Shown here: positions 1 through 8,323 of the stretch, piece after piece | How the letters are laid out: each line of letters starts with the position of its first letter | Numbering within the stretch: the first letter of the stretch is position 1 | Assembly (NCBI GenBank): GCA_029932365.1 | Contig: JAOZQG010000012.1 | Location: forward strand, 1 to 32,482 | DNA: 32,482 bases | Direction of reading: 5' to 3' | Source of the DNA: a bacterium | Lineage (GTDB): Bacteria > 4484-113 | The notes under the pieces: generated by a model | Told to the model about the DNA's origin: nothing | The model's database searches: none | What the model saw: only the letters and a program-made list of their open reading frames with translations | Translations under genes and position numbers: made by a program

Positions 1-1
1 A

Positions 2-391
2 TATCCCCCAATACAAGAAGAAAGCGACGGCGCTAACAGGAGATCCAGCGTTCTATTGCAGTTGCTGCGTTCAAGGAGTGTTCTCTTCCTAGGATACAGT
101 CTGAGGGATGACATCGTTCGCTTCCTAATAAGACATGCTGTTCACATAGGAGATTCACAGTTCGCGCATTATCTAGTCAGCACGGATGGTTCTGCCACAT
201 ATCGTCCTTCACCAGATATATATAAATTCTATGAGAGCCGTTACAACATTAGACCATTATTCGCAGTAGCCTCAGGAAGCGATACACAAGAAGACAAAGG
301 CTTACTCATGGAGAGCGTATTAGATCGTCTTGTAGAAGCATACGCAAGCAGGATTCAAGAAAGAGAAATACAGGACCTTATCAATGTATAG
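2..391 (+). CDS. SIR2-like domain protein, C-terminal part (5' end outside window)
   Basis: Frame is open from the window start (YPPIQEESDGANRRSSVLLQ...). Contains 'SRSVLFLGYSLRDDIVRFLIRHA', resembling the C-terminal block of SIR2-like domains (vLFiGYSLrDpdv). AT-richer than the rest of the window. Confidence 0.65.
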   Translation, partial: YPPIQEESDGANRRSSVLLQLLRSRSVLFLGYSLRDDIVRFLIRHAVHIGDSQFAHYLVSTDGSATYRPSPDIYKFYESRYNIRPLFAVASGSDTQEDKGLLMESVLDRLVEAYASRIQEREIQDLINV

Positions 392-3260
392 TATGACCAC
401 TCAAAAAGACAAGTTGGCAAGAGCTATCACAACCCTTTCCGAGAGGGAATACGCAGCTCGGTATTTCTTCACTAGCCCAAAGAGAGAATACACACAGGAA
501 GGGCTTGACTTTGTGTTGGGCATGTTTTCTCGGCTAAGTGGAAATCATGCGCTATTCGCTCACGCAGCTATCTCTTGGCTATGGAGGTTTATTGAAGGGA
601 AAGACTCGAATAGTCTTACACATAAACAGGTAGCAGAAGCACTGCTGGTTCTTGCCTCCCATTCTGAAGTAATGCAAAGCAGCCCTGTGCAGCATTCCGC
701 TATTGTACTCTCTACAAAGCTAAAGCCCAAGGATGCGGCGAAGTTGATCTATCATGTTAGTGAGATGCAGAAATTGAACGTCGTTCCTGTGGGATTAATC
801 ACTCAATATCTCGGACATATAGTAAAAGCAAAGAGAATAAGCAAGTCTTATGTAAACAATGTGCTTAGTGTAGTAAGCACGCTATTATCACCTAGAGAAG
901 TAACACACAAGTGCGATAAAACAGAATGGACTAGCATTGAATCAGCTTACACATGGAATGAGATCAGCTACGAGCTTTCCAGCGAAGTAATACCGAATCT
1001 TATAAAGAAGAATCCTTATGAAACATACAAAGCCCTAAGCAACGTACTGAATCGAGTAGCTGATATAACGCGGCCTATGGACGCAGACATTAGCATTCTT
1101 GACGGTTCTGGTAGCTGGCTCGCAAGTATAGAAGATAGCGACCAGAACTTTACAATGGATGATACTTTCCCAGGAGCTATTCTATTTTGGGCAAGGGATG
1201 CTCTCGATAAACTGAGAGAGCTGAACGAGATCAAGTGGACACGGGCGATCAGGGAACTAAGTAAGGGCGAATGGTGCTATCAGATCCGATTGTGCATGTA
1301 TTCCCTTACTAACTACCAGCCGTTTGGGTCTGATGAGCTTTCAGACATGCTTGAGATGTGGACAGAGCTTATGATGAAAGGAGCAGACCTTGTTCTGTAT
1401 CACGAGTTTTGGGAATTGCTGCGTACTCGGGGGAATGAGCTAACTAGTGATCAAATACGTCGCATAACCGGGATTCTAAGACAAGGACTTCATAATTATC
1501 CAGATAGCATTAGCGCTAAGGAAGGACAGCAGTATGATGAACTCAGGCTTCGTGACATTATGGTTGCTCTTGAACCCGTCCTAGAAAAGCGTGAGGACTT
1601 AACGCCGCTCTTAACCGAATTGCGCAATCTCCGGAAAAAGTACGGGAAAGAGCGTACATGGGTGAACTGGAAGCGAATTATATCGAAAGCCGAATGGGAG
1701 AAGCCAATACCCGATTATACGGCTGGCGACCTTTTAGAACAATGGAAGCTGCAGGGCGTTGATGTAGTAGTTGCCAATCTGCTAAGTAGGCCTCCTAAAA
1801 GGAACATGCCATTTGGCCCAGAGAGATTTAGCGAGACTGCTGATAATTCACCCAGCCTACGTGAAGCTAGCGCAAGTGATCCCGAATTCATTATAGATAT
1901 ATGTAACGCGAAAGAGTCTATCGGATTGCATGCAGATTACATTGAAGCTTTGGCTATGGGACTACACGACGCTATTCAGTTAAATAAAAAACCGTCCAGC
2001 AGCGACGTGGGCTCCTATGTGAAAGCTCTTGAAGCGATAATACGCCACTATTTAAAGACAAACGAGCGCAACGGGATCCTTTACTCAGTTAGCTTCGCTA
2101 TTGAGGACATAGGTTGGAAGCTCTACAGAGGAAGGAAGCCAACTATCTCGAAGTACCTCGATATTACTACACCTTTTCTTCATACGAGAACTGAAGAAAG
2201 ACCAATAGTCGAAGATGAGCCGATCGAATGGCTCGCTCAAGCTATAAACACGACAGAAGGGCGGTGCTTTGAAGGTCTACTCTATTTCATTAACACCTTA
2301 TGCCATAAGACTCGTACAAAGCGTGCTCACAAACTCGCTAGTCTCCTATATCCATATATCGATGATTTGTTAGACCTGCTGATTTCAGCAAGAGCCAATC
2401 CTTTCTTAACCGCTCAAGCTGGTGCGTACTTCAATACGCTCTACCTCTATTTCAACGACCTAGATAGGGACCATAAGCTGCGATTTAGGGAAGTCATTGA
2501 ATACCTATTGAAAGATGAATCTACTGAATTCAGGAGGGCTTTCACGTGCGGATACCTTTCTCGCGCTTCTCCTGTAAAGGAGTATTGGAGTTTGCTAAGA
2601 CCGCTCTACGCACGAGCGTTAAAGGCTATTCCGCATGAGCGGCTAAAAGACGCGCTATCATACCAGTTCGCTCACCTGTGGTGGCATCGTGATGGCTTTG
2701 ATGGGGCAAGTGAATTAGTGGAGGACTTCGTTAATAGCGACATCTACGATGTCAGGACACTCGTTTGCGCATTCACCAATCAAGACAGCTTATGGACATC
2801 TGACAACTGGCAAAAACACCTGCGTCCTTTGTGGGATTTGGCGGCACACTCAAGTGCTTCTTATCTAGTTAAAGTGGCGTTCATTAATTGGCTTGAGAAG
2901 CTTCCTGATTCGATAAGTATAGGTAGTTACTTAAGCCTTCTCAAGTCGTCTATTGATTCTGTACCAGCTGAAACAAGAGAGTTCTGGGAGCTTCGAGACC
3001 TCTTTGCTTATCTGCTACGTCGCGCAAGGAAGCGTGGCCAAGATGAACTAGGGTTGGCCGTAGATCTAGCTTTATTATCTCTGCGGAAATTGGCTAAAGA
3101 TACCTACATACCTTTCGTTATTAAGGATGCTGAAAGCCTCTATAAGTTGGCTAAGGCTAAAGAAGATGATGCCTCACTGCAAAACACCAGCGACATGCTG
3201 GCCGTTGAGCTACGTCGAATCGGCGCAACTCCTCCCGCTAATTCACACCGCAGTAGATGA
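384..3260 (+). CDS. Large uncharacterised alpha-helical protein (958 aa), partner of the SIR2-like gene
   Basis: Long ORF overlapping the SIR2-like ORF by 8 bp (ATG 384, upstream TAG 389-391). Helix-rich, repeat-like sequence without recognised catalytic motifs. Confidence 0.85.
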   Translation: MYSMTTQKDKLARAITTLSEREYAARYFFTSPKREYTQEGLDFVLGMFSRLSGNHALFAHAAISWLWRFIEGKDSNSLTHKQVAEALLVLASHSEVMQSSPVQHSAIVLSTKLKPKDAAKLIYHVSEMQKLNVVPVGLITQYLGHIVKAKRISKSYVNNVLSVVSTLLSPREVTHKCDKTEWTSIESAYTWNEISYELSSEVIPNLIKKNPYETYKALSNVLNRVADITRPMDADISILDGSGSWLASIEDSDQNFTMDDTFPGAILFWARDALDKLRELNEIKWTRAIRELSKGEWCYQIRLCMYSLTNYQPFGSDELSDMLEMWTELMMKGADLVLYHEFWELLRTRGNELTSDQIRRITGILRQGLHNYPDSISAKEGQQYDELRLRDIMVALEPVLEKREDLTPLLTELRNLRKKYGKERTWVNWKRIISKAEWEKPIPDYTAGDLLEQWKLQGVDVVVANLLSRPPKRNMPFGPERFSETADNSPSLREASASDPEFIIDICNAKESIGLHADYIEALAMGLHDAIQLNKKPSSSDVGSYVKALEAIIRHYLKTNERNGILYSVSFAIEDIGWKLYRGRKPTISKYLDITTPFLHTRTEERPIVEDEPIEWLAQAINTTEGRCFEGLLYFINTLCHKTRTKRAHKLASLLYPYIDDLLDLLISARANPFLTAQAGAYFNTLYLYFNDLDRDHKLRFREVIEYLLKDESTEFRRAFTCGYLSRASPVKEYWSLLRPLYARALKAIPHERLKDALSYQFAHLWWHRDGFDGASELVEDFVNSDIYDVRTLVCAFTNQDSLWTSDNWQKHLRPLWDLAAHSSASYLVKVAFINWLEKLPDSISIGSYLSLLKSSIDSVPAETREFWELRDLFAYLLRRARKRGQDELGLAVDLALLSLRKLAKDTYIPFVIKDAESLYKLAKAKEDDASLQNTSDMLAVELRRIGATPPANSHRSR

Positions 3261-3429
3261 CGCTCATTTGGGCTGCGTCTTCGCTCACAGGCAGATTGTA
3301 GCAGAAGAAGCTCCGCCCTGCGCCCAGGGCCCCGCCCGTCGTTCGCTTCCGCTCACTCCTGCCCGCAGGGCGGCGTAGAGAAGGGCGAAGAGCCGGGCTA
3401 GTGAGCCCGGCGTACTCATTGGGGGACTA

Positions 3430-3690
3430 AGACGGCGGGGCGCGGGACCCGCCACGGGCGGATAAGCCCGCCACAGGCGGATAAATCCCTACAGGCAAAA
3501 AGCCGGGTGGCGCCGGCCCTCCATTTCGGCGGGTAAACTATCCAGCCGGCGCGAACGAAGGTCGGACGCCCTCCATAGGCGGGTAAACCTGGATAGGCGC
3601 CCGCACCCAATGGGGAGGGCACCCCTGCAAGAGCGGCGCTGGTGAACCCTCCGGTCACGTGTAGCGCGTGATGGCGGGTAAACACCGCGT
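3430..3690. repeat. GC-rich non-coding region with short degenerate repeats (GGCGGGTAAAC / GGCGGATAA)
   Basis: 'GGCGGGTAAAC' occurs three times (about 3527, 3577, 3672), the first two preceded by 'GCCCTCCAT'. 'GGGCGGATAAgcccgccacaGGCGGATAA' at about 3466-3485. No convincing coding sequence. Confidence 0.5.
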
Positions 3691-3992
3691 ACTCTGGGGG
3701 GGGATCTGTGGTGAATCACGGGCGGGCCCCTTCTGTGCCAAAGCTTTGCCGCTTGGCTTACTACTATACGATGGGCAGTGAGCTTGATAATGTGGCGGCA
3801 GCCGTGAAAGGCCGTGCAGCTATCCCCGTGTTTCACCCCCCTTGCCTTCGCTGTCCAAGACAATCCCGGGCAGCCACGGCAAGGATTTTAATCATAATGT
3901 AATAACGGGGGACCATCAAGTAAGCTGGGCGCGGCGCGGACGGAGGAGCGGGAAGGCGCTTGGCAGCTTCCCCCGGCAGGTGGAGAGACCAA

Positions 3993-4066
3993 TACGCCCG
4001 GTAGGATTCGAACCTACGACCTTTGGTTCCGTAGACCAACGCTCTAATCCGCTGAGCTACGGGCGC
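3993..4066 (-). tRNA. tRNA-Arg (anticodon ACG)
   Basis: Reverse complement GCGCCCG TA GCTC AGCGGATTA GAGC G TTGGT CTACGGA ACCAA AGGTC GTAGG TTCGAAT CCTAC CGGGCGT A folds as a cloverleaf. Anticodon loop CTACGGA gives ACG. 3' CCA not encoded. Confidence 0.96.
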
Positions 4067-4115
4067 ACATATAAGTATGGTAGAGAGCCCGACGGCTTCT
4101 GTCAATTCGCCGGGC

Positions 4116-6380
4116 TTAGATTACATCGGCGGCTTCGCCGTAGGTAACCGGCTCAAAGCTGGCGGTGGAGCGATGATAGATGAACACGACCTTGCTTGTC
4201 AGCCCGCCCCGGTTTTTAATTATATCGAGGACCGCGAAAACGCTGCCTTTGCTCCGGGTCTCTTCGCTGGCCCGCAGCTCCTCTTCGATTTCCCGCAGGC
4301 GCTTCACCACGCGGTCGGTCCTTTCTTCTCTTGGCGTGCCCGCGAGAGTGCTGCGATAGAAGTCGATGAGATTATGCATGCTTGTATCTTGATTGGTGAA
4401 GATGGCGACGGTGTCGGCGAACTGCGTGTTCTGGTGGAGCTGCTTCAGGTCGGTATTGGTGGGGTCTATGCCCGAGGAAAACGAGTTGTGCTCAGTGTAA
4501 TACTCGCTGGTTGCGTAGATGGTGATGTCCAGCTCGCGCGCCATAGATTTCAGGATAGAGGTAAGCATATCAAGATCGAACTGCTCATCTACTTCTTTGG
4601 CGGCTTTCATCTGGGCGAGCAGGAGCTGAAGGGAGTCGATTACCATAAACACATTAGAGATGCCGTTTGTCTCAACCGTCTGCTGCTTGAGTTCCGAGGC
4701 CAGCTTGCGCAGATGGTCGATGTTTGCGACCTTTGTACCCTCTATCATCGTCACCTTCTGGGTTATTTGCTGGAACTTCTCGTAAGCCGCGAAGGTTTGC
4801 CGGTGGAACTTGCTGTCGGAGTACAACTGGGACGGCTCCAGTCGCTTCTGGGAGATTTCGGCCAGGTCAATGCCGCCCAGCATCGCCAGCGCGCGCTTAA
4901 ACAGCTCTTCGATGCCGAGCTGGAGCGAAACGTAGACGCAGGGGATATCGTGGGTTTCGGCAATCTTGGTGAACAGCCAGATGCTGAAGGTCGTCGTGCC
5001 GCTGCCGGGGAATCCCGCGACCATATAGAGATTGCCCGGATAGAATCCTCCGCCAAGAGACCGGTTGAGGTGTTCGCTGGGCGTGCGCAGAATCAGGCGG
5101 TTTTCCGAAAACAGGCGCTTAAGCAAGGTTTTAGCGAGCTGGTCTGCAGTGGTTAATAGACTTGGGGTTTCCGTCTCTCGGTAGAAAAGCGTGGCAATAG
5201 TTTCGTGAGTATCCTCCTGGCCCTCGCCCTCTACCGTACGTACCGCCTTCTCGTACAGCCGGCGGCCAGCTTCGGAAACCTGTTCGACTAAACCGCGCTC
5301 ACCCAGTTCGGGTTTCCTGCGCGAGAGCTCGTGCAGGCGCTGGTAAGAGGTTTTCTTGAAGAGGTTATACGGTAACCGTATCTTGTATGTTTCCTTACCG
5401 CCCACGCTTATACGAGTACCGGGGACAGGCGTCAGGAAGTCGTAAGTATACACTCCCATGTTGACCTGGCTGAAGCCGGAAGCCGCCGCCGCCTCGCCAT
5501 TCTCGCCGTTACTGGTCGAAAGTGCCTTGGTCATTTCCGCGAAAACACGGCTTAGGTCAACCCGGGGCGTGATGCCGAAGACGGTGTAGTCGACTTCCAC
5601 TTCGATAAGTCGGTGGGAGTAATAGATGTTTATGGCTTCAAACGGGATATTGAAGTCCTTGTTCAGGCGCTCGACCAGCTCAATGGCCTGGTTGATGGCA
5701 TGAACGATTTCGGCGCTTGTCTGAGCTTCAAAGATGATGTAGTAATTCCCCAGAAGAAACAGTGAGTTTTTGAGCTGCTCCTGCTGGATAGCTTCCTTGT
5801 TTGTCAGCTCGTAGGCGAACACCGAGCGATACAGGTCGCTGGGATACTGCTTGGAGATGGCAGGTAACTGGGCAGTCGGTACGATGATGCCGCGCCCGAG
5901 TACTTCCTCACCTTCCACCACAAGATGGACCGGCCTGGTTTGCAGCTTGCCTTCCTCGTCCTCTTCCTCCACAAACCGAGCAACCTCGATATACTTGAAA
6001 TAGGAGATGTCCCGCTCGGCCTGTATCTCGCCTTCGCCGCGGGGCTCCAGTGTGAAGCCGACGCGCTCGGCCCATTCCTCAAGCGCCTCGTCGTAGGTGA
6101 TGTTTTTGGCCATCGCGTAGAATTCGAGGACATTCCCGCCGCCCTCATTGAGCCGCGAGGCCCGGCAGCCCAGGTCCAGGCAGTAGGTGCTCGTCGTATC
6201 TTTTTCCACCACCAGCGAAAAGTTGGACGAGTCGGGATGAAAGGGACAGTTTGTGCGATAGGCATCTTCGGTCTCGCTGAAATGCTGCTCGTCTACACCT
6301 AAAACGCGAAACACCTCGCGCGGCTCTACTCGCTTGAGCAGCGACTGTATGGATGTTTGCGAGTATTTAGTGGGTTTCAC
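4116..6380 (-). CDS. CHC2 zinc finger - degenerate AEP/primase-like - DnaB/RecA-like helicase fusion protein
   Basis: N-term 'NCPFHPDSSNFSLVVEKDTTSTYCLDLGC...GGGNVLEFYA' (DnaG-type CHC2 finger). Middle 'INIYYSHRLIEVEVDYTVFGITPRVDL...NMGVYTYDFLTPVPGTRISVGGKETYKIRLP' resembles AEP primase motifs. C-term 'LYMVAGFPGSGTTTFS...CVYVSLQLGIEELFKRAL...VFMVIDSLQLL...ILKSMARELDITIYATSEY' resembles the DnaB C-terminal RecA fold. GTG start. Confidence 0.75.
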   Translation of the reverse strand: MKPTKYSQTSIQSLLKRVEPREVFRVLGVDEQHFSETEDAYRTNCPFHPDSSNFSLVVEKDTTSTYCLDLGCRASRLNEGGGNVLEFYAMAKNITYDEALEEWAERVGFTLEPRGEGEIQAERDISYFKYIEVARFVEEEDEEGKLQTRPVHLVVEGEEVLGRGIIVPTAQLPAISKQYPSDLYRSVFAYELTNKEAIQQEQLKNSLFLLGNYYIIFEAQTSAEIVHAINQAIELVERLNKDFNIPFEAINIYYSHRLIEVEVDYTVFGITPRVDLSRVFAEMTKALSTSNGENGEAAAASGFSQVNMGVYTYDFLTPVPGTRISVGGKETYKIRLPYNLFKKTSYQRLHELSRRKPELGERGLVEQVSEAGRRLYEKAVRTVEGEGQEDTHETIATLFYRETETPSLLTTADQLAKTLLKRLFSENRLILRTPSEHLNRSLGGGFYPGNLYMVAGFPGSGTTTFSIWLFTKIAETHDIPCVYVSLQLGIEELFKRALAMLGGIDLAEISQKRLEPSQLYSDSKFHRQTFAAYEKFQQITQKVTMIEGTKVANIDHLRKLASELKQQTVETNGISNVFMVIDSLQLLLAQMKAAKEVDEQFDLDMLTSILKSMARELDITIYATSEYYTEHNSFSSGIDPTNTDLKQLHQNTQFADTVAIFTNQDTSMHNLIDFYRSTLAGTPREERTDRVVKRLREIEEELRASEETRSKGSVFAVLDIIKNRGGLTSKVVFIYHRSTASFEPVTYGEAADVI

Positions 6381-6484
6381 CGCTCTGCTCCGGGCAGTTC
6401 CATTGCCCCCTAATATTCTAGCACATCAAAGGCGATTACAGCTTCCTTGTGCAATATCAAGTTATGGGGAATAATCATAGCCTG

Positions 6485-8320
6485 ATGTCCGGCCTGCAAG
6501 CAGCGATTCGGCGGGAAACGGAGCGCGCGTGCGGTGTGCTGGGACTTCCCGGCCACCCGGTATCTCTGCGGAAGATTGCGCCACCGCGCGCCTGGGGTTA
6601 CACCACCACGCTTCCGCAGGAGCTTGCAGGACTGATGCTGGCTGAAGAACAGGCGCGGCTGGAAGCCGAGATGGGGAAGAAGGCTGCAAAGAAAAAGCTG
6701 AGAGCCCGGATGAGCGAACTGTCGGTGCAGGTCGCGAAGAACCTCGCGGAAGCTGTTTCGCTCGGTGCCCTGCCCGGGGTCGCGCAGGCTCAAGCCGAAG
6801 GCGGTTATCTGAACTTCTATCTGGACACGGCTGTGGCGTCCCGCGACATCATCAGCGCGGTGCTCGAAAGGGGCAGTGACTTCGGGCGGGGAAAACCGCA
6901 AAACGAGCGCGTAATGGTGGAGTTTTCCCAGCCTAACACCCATAAGGACTTCCACGTGGGGCATCTGCGCAATGTGGTGCTGGGGAACGCTCTGGCCAAT
7001 CTCTTTGAGTTCGGCGGCTTTGAAGTGCTGCGGGCGAATTACTATGGTGACCACGGCATCCACGTGGCGAAAGCGCTCTGGGGCCGGCTGAATCCCGAAG
7101 TCCTTGCCAGGGCCGAGGAAATGCTGGGCGGCCCGCCGCCACAGGGCGTCTATGCCCGCGTGGAGCGTGTTTTGACGGCCGAAAACGACAATCCCAAGTT
7201 TGGCGAAATACGCGCAACTGTCGAAAAGGAGACGGGACGGATTCTGCAGCAGCTGGATGACCCCGCGAGCGAGGTTTATGAGCTGTGGAGACAAACCCGC
7301 CAGCGGGACCTGGAGACTTTCAGGGCCATCTACGACGAGCTCGGGGTGCGCTTTGACCTTGAGTTTTACGAAAGCGAGGTGGAGAAACGCGCATCCGGAA
7401 TTGTCGACGAGCTGCTGGAAGCAGGCGTAGCGGCAGTTGAGGCTGAAGGTGAGTATGCCGGCACAGTCGTGGTGGATTTCGCCGCGCACGGCACGCCGGA
7501 ACTGGGAAAGATGGTGCTACGGCGGAGCGACGGCACGACTCTCTATCAGGCCAAGGAACTGGCGCTGGCGAAAGCCAAATTTGAGGACTACGAAGTCGAC
7601 CGTTCGCTGTATGTGGTCGGCAGTGAACAGAGCCTGTATTTCAAGCAGGTGTTTGAGATTCTTAGATTGTGGGGATACACGGCTGCGGAGAAGTGCCGGC
7701 ATGTATCCTACGAGCTGGTTCAGCTTCCCGGCGGCAAGATGAGCAGCCGGGAGGGAACGGTCGTGCCCTACACCGCGTTCGTCGCGGAAGCGAAAGAACA
7801 GGCGTTATCGCTCGCGCACGAGCGCGGTATCAGCGCGGTTCCCGAGGAAGTGGCCGGCAAGGTCGCTTTCGGCGCGATAAAATACGCATTTCTGCGCGTG
7901 GATACGAGCAAGACGATAATCTTCGACTGGAAGCAGGCGCTGTCGTTCGACGGTAACGCGGGACCCTATATCCAGTATGCTTTTGCGCGGGGCAATAAAC
8001 TCCTGGCGGGCTTTACGCCCGATGTGCCGCACCTGCTTAAATCGCAGTACACGCCTGAGCCGGCAGAGGTTGAGCTGTGCCGCATAATTGCGGATTTCAC
8101 GGACTGCGTTTCGCAGGCGATGCAGACGCTGGCACCGAACATTGTCGCCAACTACATGTACGATCTGACGAGAGCGTTTACGGAGTTCTATCAGTCGTGC
8201 CCCGTTTTGAAGGCGGAGGATGGCGTGCGCTTTTTCCGCCAGAGCCTTGTTGCAGGCTTCAGCACGGTGCTTACCGCTGGCGCGGGACTGCTTGGAATGG
8301 AGCTACCCGACGAAATGTAA
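6485..8320 (+). CDS. argS: Arginyl-tRNA synthetase
   Basis: 'EFSQPNTHKDFHVGHLRNVVLGNAL' (HIGH motif), 'GGKMSSREGTVV' (KMSKS-like) and ArgS C-terminal domain. The ORF opens at GTG 6449; ATG 6485 (MSGLQAAIRRE) is the likely start. Confidence 0.95.
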   Translation: MSGLQAAIRRETERACGVLGLPGHPVSLRKIAPPRAWGYTTTLPQELAGLMLAEEQARLEAEMGKKAAKKKLRARMSELSVQVAKNLAEAVSLGALPGVAQAQAEGGYLNFYLDTAVASRDIISAVLERGSDFGRGKPQNERVMVEFSQPNTHKDFHVGHLRNVVLGNALANLFEFGGFEVLRANYYGDHGIHVAKALWGRLNPEVLARAEEMLGGPPPQGVYARVERVLTAENDNPKFGEIRATVEKETGRILQQLDDPASEVYELWRQTRQRDLETFRAIYDELGVRFDLEFYESEVEKRASGIVDELLEAGVAAVEAEGEYAGTVVVDFAAHGTPELGKMVLRRSDGTTLYQAKELALAKAKFEDYEVDRSLYVVGSEQSLYFKQVFEILRLWGYTAAEKCRHVSYELVQLPGGKMSSREGTVVPYTAFVAEAKEQALSLAHERGISAVPEEVAGKVAFGAIKYAFLRVDTSKTIIFDWKQALSFDGNAGPYIQYAFARGNKLLAGFTPDVPHLLKSQYTPEPAEVELCRIIADFTDCVSQAMQTLAPNIVANYMYDLTRAFTEFYQSCPVLKAEDGVRFFRQSLVAGFSTVLTAGAGLLGMELPDEM

Positions 8321-8323
8321 GTT

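Noticed and set aside
3391-3411. Hairpin GCCGGGCT-AGTG-AGCCCGGC as intrinsic terminator of the 958-aa gene
   Set aside because: Perfect 8-bp stem but no T-tract follows and it is ~130 nt past the stop; could equally be part of the GC-rich repeat tract.
3430-3690. CRISPR array
   Set aside because: Repeat units are short (~11 nt), degenerate and irregularly spaced; no cas genes in the window.
3416-3863. Minus-strand ORFs 3416..3685 and 3489..3863 and plus ORF 3708..3902
   Set aside because: Low-complexity translations of a repeat-bearing GC-rich spacer; mutually overlapping; no motif or convincing SD.
4116-6380. Ordinary replicative DnaB or DnaG
   Set aside because: Contains parts of both plus an AEP-like middle region, lacks a TOPRIM-like domain by eye, and has non-canonical Walker A and AEP motifs.
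6410-7489. 359-aa minus ORF opposite argS (and similar long antisense ORFs, e.g. 4077..5156 +, 15493..16302 +, 19283..20305 +)
   Set aside because: They lie antisense to strongly recognisable genes, show no protein-family character, and are expected from GC-rich codon usage.
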